A DNA stretch of 64,000 bases from Candidatus Scalindua sp. (GCA_031316155.1 JALDRB010000003.1:62001-126000); one strand, 5' to 3'. Shown: positions 46,175-54,902, counted from the first letter of the stretch. Notes: generated by a model not told the origin, from the letters alone. Numbers and translations: made by a program.

Positions 46175-48484
46175 ATGAAATTTAAAACAACGGTGATTCT
46201 GTTGATTGTTGCAATTGTTGGAGTGTGTTATATCTTTTTGTATGAAAGAAAGCAATACAGGACCGAAGAACTGGTACTGAGGCAACAGATGGTATTGCCC
46301 GACTACAAGGTGAGTCAGATTAATAAAATTGAGATCCTGAAAGATAAGGGATCGATTGTGTTGGAAAATGTTGGAGAAAATCATTGGAGATTGCGTGAAC
46401 CTTTAGAATTAAGGGCTGATGAGGCTGAAGTTAACAATATCCTTTCACATTTTGAGTTCTTAAAAAAGATAGGGACGCTCAAGGAGAGTGAAATTGAGAA
46501 TTTTAACAGAAAGGATTATGGTCTCGATAAACCAAAAATTGTTATCAATCTCTGGATTGGAAAAGGGTTGTTAAAAACGAATAGACCAGTTTCAGGCAAT
46601 GAAACCAAATATACCATTAGCATAGGAGACAAAATAGCAACAGGACAAAATGATGTTTATATTTCTGTCGAAGGTAACAGCGATATCTTTGTTGTCAATG
46701 GTAGTTTATTGGAGAAAATCAATAAAGACGTAAATGATTTAAGAAATAAATGGGTGTTCGAATTTGATGAAGCTGCTGTTGAGCGGGTTAAGATTATTAA
46801 TACATCGCAGGAAAGTATAGTGTGTGCCAAGGAAGAACGTCTGTGGTGGATGTCAGAACCGGTTATTGATCGTGCTGATAGCGAAAGGATCAAAGGGATA
46901 ATTAACGAGTTGAAAAATTTAAAGATTGCTAAAGCTGATTTTGTATCGGACACTGAAGGTGACATAGCCAAATGTGGTTTGGATAAACCAGTCCTTACGG
47001 TAAGTATTGGGTACAAAGATCAAATACAGAGTCTTCTTCTCGGGCATACTCTGGACGAGAAAGTATACGCAAAGCGAAGTGACGAGAGCGCAATATTCTT
47101 TGTACATGATGTTGTTATTAATGACATGGACTTAGAGTCGAACGATTTGCGAGATAGACAATTTTTGAGGTTTGAGTCAATTGGATCCTATGGAATTGAA
47201 CAGATTAAAATGGAATATCCCGATACGACATTAACAATCGACAAAACTGAACAATATGATTGGGTGATTAAGTCTCCTACAGAGATTCTTGCAGATGGGG
47301 ATGTGGTAAGGGGGTTTGTTGAAAAAATTAAGGAGCTACAGATCCAGGAATTTGTCGATGATAGTGGAGAAAATTATGGCAAGTATGGATTGGACCAGTC
47401 TGCTGTTAGTGTTTCCGTGTTTAGAAAAATTGGTGAAGGTGAAACGGTAAAATTTCTGGTTGGCAAGACTGATGAAAAGGGAGGTCTCTGCTATGTATCA
47501 AGAGCAGATAGCGCTGCTGTTTTTTCCGTACCGACAGAAAGTTTTTATGATATTGTAACGGGTGGTTTCCTCATGGTTAGAGACAAGCTGGTAATGGAAT
47601 TTCCAAAGGAAAATGCTACTGAAATAGTCGTAGAAAGAGATGGGAACAGGTTTGTTTGCCAGAAAGAAGAAGGGATTATTGAGAAATGGTTTTTAAGAAG
47701 TCCTGTCAATGTAGAGGCAGACATAGATTCGGTTAACCAGGTAGTTTGGAATCTGGCATTTTTGAAGGCTGATAAATTTATTGATGCGACAGGAAAAGAC
47801 TTAGGTTCTTATGGTTTTGATAATCCTACCTTGAAAGTTTCGGTGACATATGAAGAGTCTGAGGGTATCAAAAGTGAAGATGCGGTAGCTACAACAGAGG
47901 AGAAACCTGAAACGAATCTGGTCGAATCAAATAAGCTTACCAGAACTTTATTGGTTGGCAATAAGTTAGAACCTTTAAACGAGAAGCCTAGTTATTATGC
48001 GAAGTTAGCGGATGATGATTTGGTTTTTCAAATTGGCTGGACGGATGTAAGGGATTATAGTGTAGATCTTGTATCAAAGACATTGTTCAATTTTGATATA
48101 ACTCAAACGAATTATTTAAAAATCAAGTCACCCGATCTTGAAATTTCTTTAGAAAAAAACAATGAAAACAATTGGGTGATGACACAACCGGAAGAGAAAA
48201 TCATAGAGGGTAACCTGCCTGACAATATTTTGTTGGCCATGAATGCATTAAAGGCTGAATCCATTGTCGAATATGCAACCAATGATTTATCTAAATATAA
48301 ACTTGAAGACCCACAGTTTAGTGTGACGGTAGGCCTTGAAAATGGTGAAAATACTATGCTGGTTGGGGAAAAGACAGAATCCTCTTATTTTGTTATGAAT
48401 GAGGCTCTCAATTACGTTTATCTGGTTCGGAGAAACAAATTAGAGGATTTGAAGAGGATAACGAAGTCACTTGTTGAGCAATGA
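46175..48484 (+). CDS. DUF4340 protein with five tandem repeats
   Basis: This 769-residue protein has an N-terminal span (VILLIVAIVGVCYIFLY). The rest is made of repeated units of about 140 residues, each with a WxxxxP-type turn and a conserved YGLDKPxIxVxI-like step. The steps are seen as DYGLDKPKIVINL, KCGLDKPVLTVSI, KYGLDQSAVSVSV, SYGFDNPTLKVSV and KYKLEDPQFSVTV. DUF4340 proteins follow Gld-like ABC genes in many genomes and lie in the envelope. Most carry fewer repeats than the five seen here. It is 22 bp after the GldG-like gene. Confidence 0.9.
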   Translation: MKFKTTVILLIVAIVGVCYIFLYERKQYRTEELVLRQQMVLPDYKVSQINKIEILKDKGSIVLENVGENHWRLREPLELRADEAEVNNILSHFEFLKKIGTLKESEIENFNRKDYGLDKPKIVINLWIGKGLLKTNRPVSGNETKYTISIGDKIATGQNDVYISVEGNSDIFVVNGSLLEKINKDVNDLRNKWVFEFDEAAVERVKIINTSQESIVCAKEERLWWMSEPVIDRADSERIKGIINELKNLKIAKADFVSDTEGDIAKCGLDKPVLTVSIGYKDQIQSLLLGHTLDEKVYAKRSDESAIFFVHDVVINDMDLESNDLRDRQFLRFESIGSYGIEQIKMEYPDTTLTIDKTEQYDWVIKSPTEILADGDVVRGFVEKIKELQIQEFVDDSGENYGKYGLDQSAVSVSVFRKIGEGETVKFLVGKTDEKGGLCYVSRADSAAVFSVPTESFYDIVTGGFLMVRDKLVMEFPKENATEIVVERDGNRFVCQKEEGIIEKWFLRSPVNVEADIDSVNQVVWNLAFLKADKFIDATGKDLGSYGFDNPTLKVSVTYEESEGIKSEDAVATTEEKPETNLVESNKLTRTLLVGNKLEPLNEKPSYYAKLADDDLVFQIGWTDVRDYSVDLVSKTLFNFDITQTNYLKIKSPDLEISLEKNNENNWVMTQPEEKIIEGNLPDNILLAMNALKAESIVEYATNDLSKYKLEDPQFSVTVGLENGENTMLVGEKTESSYFVMNEALNYVYLVRRNKLEDLKRITKSLVEQ

Positions 48485-48768
48485 AACTTCAAAAATCTCT
48501 AACATGCGGTAGATCCATACGGTGATGTTGTTTACTAAAGTGATTAAGAGAACCTCTAAACTCTTTATAATCATTGTAATATCACGAGGATGCATTTTGC
48601 TGTTGCTTTCCGAAACCAGAGATCAAGAAACAGTACCGATAGGAAATGCCATAGTAGCTGCTGTTGGAAAAGGTTTGGTTTAGCTGTAGCAAACCTGAGC
48701 ACTGTAAAGAGGGTAGTGAAAAAAATATAGATCCGTTATTTAATTCCAGAAAGGGTTCATAACTAATT

Positions 48769-49761
48769 ATGCAATCGCAAGACATACAGTATATAACGGA
48801 AATCATTAAAGAAAAAAGCCGTATCCTTACAGATCTGATTGATGAAGTTGGTAAGGTAATTGTTGGTCAGAGGTATTTGATCGAGAGATTGCTAATCGGT
48901 ATTTTGGCAAATGGACATATTTTATTGGAAGGAGTACCAGGCCTTGCAAAAACCCTTACGGTGATGTCACTTGCTAAAGCTGTTAAGGCCAAATATCAGA
49001 GAATTCAATTTACCCCGGATCTGTTGCCGGCAGACCTTATCGGGACGCTTATTTATAACCCGCGTGATGGAGAGTTCTCTACAAAGAAAGGTCCTATCTT
49101 TTCGAATATTATCCTTGCAGATGAGATAAACAGGGCTCCTGCCAAGGTTCAAAGTGCACTTTTGGAAGCTATGCAGGAGAAACAGGTAACAATAGGGGAA
49201 AATACCTTTAAACTTGACGAACCTTTCCTCGTGCTTGCCACTCAAAACCCAATCGAACAGGAAGGAACATACCCTTTGCCAGAGGCACAGATTGATCGTT
49301 TCATGCTGAAGTTGCTTGTAACCTATCCAACGAAACAGGAAGAACGGGAGATTCTGGAAAGGAAGGCAGTGACCGAATCAAATGTCAATATTAAGCCGAT
49401 AATTTCTGCCGAAGATATAAAACAGTTGCGTTCAGTAGTTGACCAAGTTTACATAGACGACAAGATTAAGGATTATATCGTTGACCTTGTGTTTGCTTCA
49501 CGGGAACCGAAAAAATATAATCTCGATTTAGATCAGTTTATCGAATTTGGAGCATCTCCCAGGGCAACCATTTATCTTGCTGTAGCTTCCAAGGCTTATG
49601 CATTTCTGAGAGGGAGAGGGTATGTTACCCCGCAAGACGTTAAAACAATTGGAATGGACGTCCTGCGTCACCGAATAATCATTACCTACGAAGCAGAAGC
49701 AGAAGAGTTAACATCGGAAAAGATCATACAGAAAATTTTTGACAATGTAGAAGTCCCCTGA
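48769..49761 (+). CDS. MoxR-family AAA+ ATPase
   Basis: This 330-residue protein has Walker A EGVPGLAKTLTVMS, the IQFTPDLLPADLIGTLIY motif, Walker B LADEINRAPAKVQSALLEAM, ATQNPIEQEGTYPLPEAQ and a sensor-2-like SPRATIYLAVASKA. MoxR proteins are chaperone-like, often acting with DUF58/VWA partners. None is adjacent here. The 284-bp gap before it holds a short hydrophobic frame without a good ribosome site (48524-48682). Confidence 0.94.
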   Translation: MQSQDIQYITEIIKEKSRILTDLIDEVGKVIVGQRYLIERLLIGILANGHILLEGVPGLAKTLTVMSLAKAVKAKYQRIQFTPDLLPADLIGTLIYNPRDGEFSTKKGPIFSNIILADEINRAPAKVQSALLEAMQEKQVTIGENTFKLDEPFLVLATQNPIEQEGTYPLPEAQIDRFMLKLLVTYPTKQEEREILERKAVTESNVNIKPIISAEDIKQLRSVVDQVYIDDKIKDYIVDLVFASREPKKYNLDLDQFIEFGASPRATIYLAVASKAYAFLRGRGYVTPQDVKTIGMDVLRHRIIITYEAEAEELTSEKIIQKIFDNVEVP

Positions 49762-49774
49762 TGGAGAAAAAAAA

Positions 49775-50458
49775 TTGAAAAATTTTTGCTTAAGCTTCAG
49801 CTTGCTTTTCTCCACCCTCATTTTACAAAGCTGCGTTACTTCGGAAAAGAACGTCAAAGAGGACTCTGTAAACAGGAAAGCTGTGGAGGAAGACGACTTG
49901 TTAAAAGAATTGGAAGAACTCAAGATGTTATTGGGTTACAGAAATACAAATAGAGAGATCTTAGACAATGATAAACACAGGCAGCTTGTCGAGTTTGGAA
50001 TGAGTTTAGAGAAGGTAGCGGATATCTTCCCTGCTTCTGATAAATTTGAGGATAAACCTTTTGTAAACGGCAAAGTAACGCTGCTGGCCAGGGATGTGTC
50101 AGGAGGAAGATTTAATTTTTTCTTTTACGACGACAAAGTATACAAAGTCGTTTTGATGAAGAAATGGGGGAATTTTTCATTAAGATTTGCAGAGGATGAG
50201 ATAAATAAATTTATAAGTGTCTTCTTAGAGAACTATGGCAAACCCGATGAAAGAAAAAGTGACGATACACATCAAAAAATGGTCTGGATTGCAAAGGAGA
50301 TGCAGGTGATGATTGAGGTTTTTAGTTTGATGTCGCATTCAGGGGTTGAAAGAGTATTGACGCTCGTTTATGCAGATAGAAACATTGCGCCCCTTGCGAA
50401 AAGCAGCGAGAGCTTTGAATTATACAAAACCAAGCGGGAAGGTATTCTGGATCAATAA
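49775..50458 (+). CDS. predicted lipoprotein, function unknown
   Basis: This 227-residue protein starts with TTG after TGATGGAG. The signal LSFSLLFSTLILQSC has lipobox LQSC. The region after it is charged and helical (about 30-70), followed by an alpha/beta part with KVTLLARDVSGGRFNFFFYD and YGKPDERKSDDTHQKMVW. No motif is recognised. It is 13 bp after the MoxR gene, so it is probably co-transcribed. Confidence 0.68.
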   Translation: MKNFCLSFSLLFSTLILQSCVTSEKNVKEDSVNRKAVEEDDLLKELEELKMLLGYRNTNREILDNDKHRQLVEFGMSLEKVADIFPASDKFEDKPFVNGKVTLLARDVSGGRFNFFFYDDKVYKVVLMKKWGNFSLRFAEDEINKFISVFLENYGKPDERKSDDTHQKMVWIAKEMQVMIEVFSLMSHSGVERVLTLVYADRNIAPLAKSSESFELYKTKREGILDQ

Positions 50459-50635
50459 TAATAAAAGAATATTTGAGCGTTCTACTGCTACATAGCAGCA
50501 ATAGATGAAATTTGAGATTTTTTTATCTGCTCATCACAGTATCAAGAATCTTCTCTTACCTCGTAACTCTCTTCAAGTTAAACGCATTAGCTTTTGCCAA
50601 ATGCAGAAGATGGGTGAAACAGTCTGACTCTGTTT

Positions 50636-51130
50636 CTACCATCTCGTTTTGTTGTCATACCATTCAGACCAGGCATCCCACTCTACGTATTTACCGCCAT
50701 CTGATAACCAGTATTGCTGGCCTTCTCTCCAGCGCATGCTAGATATATAGTCTGTTGTCTTTGTCTGTGTCTGCTTGACTTTTGCATAAAAATAGCAATC
50801 TACCTGGTGAAAGTTTATCTTATTTTTCTCTTCAACCTCAATAAGTTCGAGATCATCCATAGTTACTGTGTTTGTCTGCAACTTTTTCTCATCAACGACA
50901 ACCTCGTAAGTTGTTTTCTCCTCGACTCTTATGGTGACTCCTTTTGGTTTCGGACTTGGAATGTGAATAGGATTTTCATAAGGTGCAAACGACTGATGAT
51001 AGCTATCGGGTGGTTTTTTAATAAAGTCTTTGGACTCTGCCCGCACATTAGCATTGATTGCAAGATTAAGTAGAATAAAAACGAAAAAAATTCCCACGAA
51101 AATTATGTAATTCTTAAAGTTGATTACCAT
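50636..51130 (-). CDS. exported hypothetical protein
   Basis: This 164-residue protein starts at the ATG at 51130 after AGGAAGGGTAAAGAG. An N-terminal hydrophobic stretch (YIIFVGIFFVFILLNLA) serves as signal or anchor. The rest is polar, with PYENPIHIPSPKPKGVTIRV and an end with several tryptophans (SEWYDNKTRW). It does not resemble any family I know. Confidence 0.6.
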   Translation of the reverse strand: MVINFKNYIIFVGIFFVFILLNLAINANVRAESKDFIKKPPDSYHQSFAPYENPIHIPSPKPKGVTIRVEEKTTYEVVVDEKKLQTNTVTMDDLELIEVEEKNKINFHQVDCYFYAKVKQTQTKTTDYISSMRWREGQQYWLSDGGKYVEWDAWSEWYDNKTRW

Positions 51131-51269
51131 CTCTTTACCCTTCCTTATATAATAAAAAACAAACACTTTATATAAATTCTACATCAAAAATATTGTTTGT
51201 CAATACATGATTCTTTCTGAATACTCCCGACTACACAATTATAAATGAGAATTTATTTATCGGTATGGG

Positions 51270-51424
51270 TGGCACAAGTATACTCATCTGATAATGGATT
51301 TCGGATAGAATCCGAGAAAAAACGGAGCGAGTAAAGTCCTCGGCGCCTGTACGGGGATACCTTCGCCAAGATTCGGTTTTCCAGTACAAAACCGAAACAA
51401 AATCGGTTTTAGTATACATATGAT
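51270..51424 (+). repeat. dispersed repeat R3, copy b
   Basis: This copy matches the reverse complement of 7200-7335, with an extra 30-nt block (CTCGGCGCCTGTACGGGG) in the centre. Its ends hold AGTATACTCATCTGAT and AAATCGGTTTTAGTATAC, forming a loose inverted pair. It sits directly upstream of the rpmH promoter. Confidence 0.68.
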
Positions 51425-51426
51425 AC

Positions 51427-51455
51427 TTGACAAGAATTTTTAACTTTTGTATAGT
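51427..51455 (+). promoter_or_regulatory. strong sigma-70-type promoter of rpmH
   Basis: A consensus TTGACA at 51427-51432 is separated by exactly 17 bp from TATAGT at 51450-51455. The expected start is near 51462, giving a 34-nt leader before rpmH. The -35 box touches the end of repeat R3b. Confidence 0.8.
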
Positions 51456-51495
51456 AATCGTTTATTGAATATTGATCTAACGTAAGGGAGTATCT

Positions 51496-51630
51496 ATGAA
51501 AACAAAAATAAGAAAAAGTGCAAAGAAACGTGTTAAGATGTGCGGTTTTCGTGTCAGAATGAGAACAAAAGGAGGAAGAGCCATAATAAATAGGAGGAGA
51601 GCGAAAGGAAGGAAACTGAACACCGCATAG
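51496..51630 (+). CDS. rpmH: 50S ribosomal protein L34
   Basis: This 44-residue basic protein has the L34 core [20 protein letters not shown] followed by KGRK. The N-terminus ([16 protein letters not shown]) differs from the usual MKRTYQPS start, so the first strand region is divergent. The ATG follows TAAGGGAG. In most bacteria rnpA lies directly downstream in the same direction. Here cinA on the opposite strand ends 15 bp away, so the rpmH-rnpA pairing is broken. Confidence 0.93.
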   Translation: MKTKIRKSAKKRVKMCGFRVRMRTKGGRAIINRRRAKGRKLNTA

Positions 51631-51645
51631 AACTTTAGGAAATCG

Positions 51646-52926
51646 TTACGTATTTTGTCTGGATTGATTATTTTCTCCACAGGCTTTTAATCTGAGCATA
51701 TTTAATGCTGCATTTGCTGCGCGTTTCTTTATGTCAACCCGTGAACCAGAGAAGTGATACTCATTATACTCTGCGTTGTCATTGGTCACCATTGCGACAT
51801 AAACCAAACCCACGGGCTTGTCTCTATCCATACCTTCCTCAATAACCGTTGGTCCTGCAATCCCCGTAACAGCCAATCCAACATCAGAAAGTGAGCTTTC
51901 CCGTATGCCGTACGCCATAGCTATTGCTACCTCAGCACTTACGGCCCCGAATTCCTCAATGATTTTTTCCGGGATGTTGAGAAAATGGCTCTTGGATCGA
52001 TTACTATAAGAGACGATACCATCCAGGAAGAATTTTGAGCTACCCTGAATGTTTGTTAATAAGTCTGAGACCAGGCCACCAGTACATGATTCTGCAACAG
52101 AAAGAGTTAAATCACATTCTTTAAAAATCCTGGAAACAACATCCTCAAGCATCTCTTCATCATGACCGAAAACAATTTCTTGTAACTCTTTACGGATTAA
52201 TTCTACTGTATCATCAAGGATAGATAAGGCTCCTTCTATTTCTGTTTCCATAGACTCAATACGAATCGAGACGACTCCATCATTTACGAGCGTACTGAAG
52301 GAGAGATTTTCATTTGGTTCTATTATTCCCCTCAGTTTCAGTTCAAGCGCAGATTCTGACATACCAAATGTTTTCATCACCCTTACGCATTGATTTTTCC
52401 TTTTGCCTGATTTACTGAGTAAGTAAGGTAAAACCCACTCCTCAACCATTCGTTTCATTTCTGAATGAACACCGGGAAGGCAGATAATGTCGGTGTTGTG
52501 AGAATGAATGAGAAAACCGGTTGCTATTCCGGAAAAATTAGGTATAGCAGTTCCGCCGTCAGGAATCATTGCCTGTTTTATATTATTGACGTATTTCGTG
52601 ATATGTGTATTATTTGTCACCTGTTTCAGGTGAGTATGTGATATCTTGTCTAGCCTTAGTTTTGCATTACAGACATCAGCCACTGTTTCTCTCGTAATAT
52701 CGTCCATGGTAGATCCTAAACCTCCGGTTATTACGATTACGTCTGCCTTATGAAGTGCTGCCTGTATAGTCGATTGCAAAGCTTCAGGGATATCTCCTGC
52801 GATCATTTGGGACAAAATATGAAATCCAGACGCTGATAGCCTTGACGCGATAAATGGGGCATTCAGATCCTTAATGTGTCCGGAAACAATCTCTGAGCCA
52901 ACAGAGATGATTATGACCTTTGTCAT
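51646..52926 (-). CDS. cinA: CinA-type nicotinamide-nucleotide amidohydrolase / molybdopterin-binding domain protein
   Basis: This 426-residue two-domain protein starts at the ATG at 52926 after AGGAAAAAATCT. The N-terminal COG1058 domain has ISVGSEIVSGHIKDLN, VIVITGGLGSTMDD and CLPGVHSEM. The C-terminal amidase domain has SVAESCTGGLVSDLLTNI, with the active Ser, FLDGIVSYSNRSK and GIAGPT. CinA recycles nicotinamide-mononucleotide damage to NMN/NaMN. It runs convergent to rpmH. Confidence 0.94.
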   Translation of the reverse strand: MTKVIIISVGSEIVSGHIKDLNAPFIASRLSASGFHILSQMIAGDIPEALQSTIQAALHKADVIVITGGLGSTMDDITRETVADVCNAKLRLDKISHTHLKQVTNNTHITKYVNNIKQAMIPDGGTAIPNFSGIATGFLIHSHNTDIICLPGVHSEMKRMVEEWVLPYLLSKSGKRKNQCVRVMKTFGMSESALELKLRGIIEPNENLSFSTLVNDGVVSIRIESMETEIEGALSILDDTVELIRKELQEIVFGHDEEMLEDVVSRIFKECDLTLSVAESCTGGLVSDLLTNIQGSSKFFLDGIVSYSNRSKSHFLNIPEKIIEEFGAVSAEVAIAMAYGIRESSLSDVGLAVTGIAGPTVIEEGMDRDKPVGLVYVAMVTNDNAEYNEYHFSGSRVDIKKRAANAALNMLRLKACGENNQSRQNT

Positions 52927-53155
52927 AGATTTTTTCCTATTTGAGTAATTCATGATAAAGCCGTGTCATTTTAGAATTATCAGTGCAGTAAGACAAGGGG
53001 AAAAACTATGGTGCATGGTGGGTGAGTTAGTCTTGGATTACGAAAAACATAAGAATCAAAATTAACGCAGAGATCGCAGAGAAAAAACAGAAGTGTTCAA
53101 AGGTTCAGGGTTCACGGTTTTGTGTTTCCTTTTTGGCGGTGTTAAGCAAGCGGCC

Positions 53156-53255
53156 TGCCCTGTAGAATAGATTATTTCTGGTTACTAGTTGTGCTAAGCA
53201 AAAAAAGGAAATTGCTTAACCTCAAAGATTCTCTTAAGTATAATTTAACAGAGCA
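53156..53255 (+). mobile_element. R5, 100-bp MITE-like element, solo copy
   Basis: Its ends are TGCCCTGT and ACAGAGCA, an inverted 8-bp pair with one mismatch, exactly 100 bp apart. The interior matches the copy at 57672-57771 closely (GTAGAATAGATTATTTC, GTGCTAAGCAAAAA, TTGCTTAACCTCAAAG, CTCTTAAGTATAATT). No target duplication is obvious. The surrounding 52927-53290 gap holds this element, a TTCAAAGGTTCAGGGTTCAC block and an R1-like tail near 53260-53285. Confidence 0.7.
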
Positions 53256-53290
53256 CTGGCGGTCCAGGATGGCCTTAACTTGGATCTTCC

Positions 53291-53319
53291 TTGACATATG
53301 TATATGATAGCAATATACT
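53291..53319 (+). promoter_or_regulatory. consensus-like sigma-70 promoter of the brnTA pair
   Basis: TTGACA at 53291-53296 and TATACT at 53314-53319 are separated by 17 bp. The expected transcription start near 53326 lies only 2-3 bases before the likely ATG at 53328, so the transcript could be leaderless or nearly so. Confidence 0.75.
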
Positions 53320-53327
53320 TTGTGGTA

Positions 53328-53645
53328 ATGAGTGATGTGAAATTATTATTTGATTGTACAGGGTTTGAGTGGGACAAGCACAATTCAGAGAAGATATGGT
53401 TTAAACATCAGGTTTCACCCTCAGAGAGTGAGCAAATTTTTTTTAATTTACCGTTGGTGGTCGCCGATACGGTAAAACTGTCTGAAAAAGAAAATAGATA
53501 TTATGCTCTTGGACGTACAGACTCAAACAGATAGTTGTTTGTGGTCTTTACGGTGCGAGCTAAAAATATTCGAATAATTTCAGCAAGAGATATGAGTCGC
53601 AAAGAAAGAAAGGAATATACGTTACATGAAAAAGAGAATACCTAA
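53328..53645 (+). pseudogene. brnT: BrnT-like toxin interrupted by an in-frame stop
   Basis: The frame from the ATG at 53328 has a truncated BrnT pattern: DCTGFEWDKHNSEKIWFKH, VSPSESEQIFFNLPLVV and RYYALGRTDSNR. A TAG at 53532 stops it, but the same frame continues LFVVFTVRAKNIRIISARD and MSRKERKEYT, the conserved C-terminus of BrnT, ending at 53645. A single stop mutation therefore explains it. BrnT is an RNase toxin of the RelE fold. The antitoxin gene overlaps its end by 20 bp. Confidence 0.82.
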
Positions 53646-53901
53646 GTTCAAAAGTGAAGACAAAGAGAGAGAGTTTTGGGCAAAGCAGGATTCAACCGAA
53701 GTTCTGGATTGGAAAAAGGCGAAAAAGATTGTATTGCCCAATTTAAAACCATCGATAAAGACAATATCCCTACGGCTTCCGGAGTCGATGCTGGAAGAGC
53801 TCAAACTGCTGGCAAACAAAAGAGATGTACCCTATCAATCACTGCTGAAAATTTTTCTGTCGGAGAGAATCGAAGAGGAGCTGCGTATGACAAGGGTGTA
53901 G
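53626..53901 (+). CDS. brnA: BrnA-type CopG-like antitoxin
   Basis: This 91-residue protein has an N-terminal FKSEDKEREFWAKQDSTEVL region and a C-terminal ribbon-helix-helix: TISLRLPESMLEELKLLAN, then VPYQSLLKIFLSERIEEEL. It neutralises BrnT and represses the pair. It starts with ATG inside the end of the toxin gene, without the usual damage. The toxin partner carries a stop codon, so the antitoxin may persist without its target. Confidence 0.85.
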   Translation: MKKRIPKFKSEDKEREFWAKQDSTEVLDWKKAKKIVLPNLKPSIKTISLRLPESMLEELKLLANKRDVPYQSLLKIFLSERIEEELRMTRV

Positions 53902-53929
53902 CTTCCTCATAGGTATCTGAATATTTTTC

Positions 53930-53954
53930 TTTAACACACCGAAGGTGTGTTAAA
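53930..53954. repeat. perfect 11-bp hairpin after brnA
   Basis: TTTAACACACC and GGTGTGTTAAA flank a GAA loop. It lies 29 bp after the antitoxin stop. The right side lacks a long T-run, so it may stabilise the RNA end rather than act as an intrinsic terminator. The next 150 bp hold nothing recognisable. Confidence 0.6.
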
Positions 53955-54102
53955 ACAGTCTATAAGGTGGCGATTTCAAGTCAAAAAAAGCAAGAAATTG
54001 TCGGCTTAGAGACTAAATAATACGAGGCAGTCTTCGTGTGCCTCCCTGTGCAGACCAGCATGTAGGGCGGAGAGTGGGAGTTAAATATTCTCCTTTACCC
54101 GA

Positions 54103-54273
54103 TTATTTGGCTTTTGTATATCGATCTTTTTCGATGAACGATTTTATCTTTGACTTGTCTTTTAGTTCTCGGCTTTTGAGATGATCCATATATTTCTGAA
54201 TATTGCCTTCATATTCATGTAAAATGTTTTTTCTAATATTGTGTATTTCCTCTACTATTGGATCATTTATCAT
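54103..54273 (-). CDS. small antitoxin-like protein paired with a PIN-domain remnant
   Basis: This 56-residue protein begins MINDPIVEEIHNIRKNI and continues as a charged helical region with a basic end. It resembles short proteins that accompany PIN-domain (VapC-like) toxins, typically starting with NDPIVEEV. Its ATG lies 11 bp inside the end of the PIN fragment upstream, a normal overlap for such pairs. It appears intact. Confidence 0.5.
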   Translation of the reverse strand: MINDPIVEEIHNIRKNILHEYEGNIQKYMDHLKSRELKDKSKIKSFIEKDRYTKAK

Positions 54274-54490
54274 GGTTTTCATCTCCTATTATTGGTTCTA
54301 ATAATTCTTCATGTGTTAATATTACCGGCGTTTTCCGTTTCATTTTTTGATTTGATAATAGCAATCTACGGATTATTTTACCATTTGCTATATGCGAACA
54401 GTTCCAAGTCACCAAATAATCAATTTCATAAGAAACCGCAAAAGAAATATGAATCAAATCAACTGTTGATTCAGTATAGACCGTTTCCAT
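54263..54490 (-). pseudogene. PIN-domain (VapC-like) toxin, N-terminally truncated
   Basis: The open frame gives 75 residues that match only the C-terminal half of a PIN nuclease: VDLIHISFAVSYEIDYLVTW (one active-site Asp), NCSHIANGKIIRRL and TPVILTHEELLEPI. The N-terminal half with the first acidic residues is missing upstream, and no matching frame is found there. It is read as a decayed toxin. Confidence 0.65.
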
Positions 54491-54609
54491 TAAAATTTAT
54501 CTCTTTGTCATAGAATGTGAGTTCTACAACTTCTTGATATCACAAACGACCGAAATGATTTGTTCTTACATCCATTAATCCGTTTGGTAAATTATTGCTC
54601 ACCAAAAGA

Positions 54610-54768
54610 CTAAGATGGATTAAAATGCCCACTTATGAATTCCTCCTGCTTGTATGTGCAGTTAGGATTGGAGCACTCTTTAATGCAATATTCGTTAATG
54701 TAGTCACCAGAAGCAGTCTTTTCTTCAGTATACTGCTGGTTTACCTTACTACCACACACATTGGGCAA
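54610..54768 (-). CDS. possible small zinc-ribbon protein
   Basis: A minus-strand frame of 52 residues from a TTG at 54768 reads NVCGSKVNQQYTEEKTASG, then DYINEYCIKECSNPNCTYK and EEFISGHFNPS, followed by a stop. Four cysteines form a C...CxxxC-x4-C pattern. The same frame further upstream has ATG AAA followed by TAG TAG and TAA, so an original longer start may be broken. It could be a small Com-like zinc protein or a remnant. Confidence 0.35.
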   Translation of the reverse strand: MPNVCGSKVNQQYTEEKTASGDYINEYCIKECSNPNCTYKQEEFISGHFNPS

Positions 54769-54806
54769 TTAGTTATGCTACTATTTCATTTCTTCTGTGA
54801 GCTATG

Positions 54807-54850
54807 AAATAAATCAGCCGCGATGTTTTTTGTTGTCGGCTGATTTATTT
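54807..54850. terminator. strong hairpin, probable bidirectional terminator
   Basis: AAATAAATCAGCCG pairs with CGGCTGATTTATTT in 14 bp around a 16-nt T-rich loop, with T-rich sequence after the right arm. On the minus strand it lies upstream of the zinc-ribbon frame and downstream of the truncated toxin-antitoxin fragments. Confidence 0.6.
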
Positions 54851-54902
54851 TGTTATCAATTTCTGTTTATTTAACAACTGAATACTTTTAACAATATTTT
54901 TT

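Noticed and set aside
48524..48682. 52-residue hydrophobic frame before moxR
   Set aside because: It has a signal-like stretch but weak ribosome site and no recognisable homology; left out as a gene.
54595..54807. Plus-strand hydrophobic frame of 70 residues ending at the hairpin
   Set aside because: The opposite strand reads a more convincing cysteine-containing protein, and the plus frame has no ribosome site.
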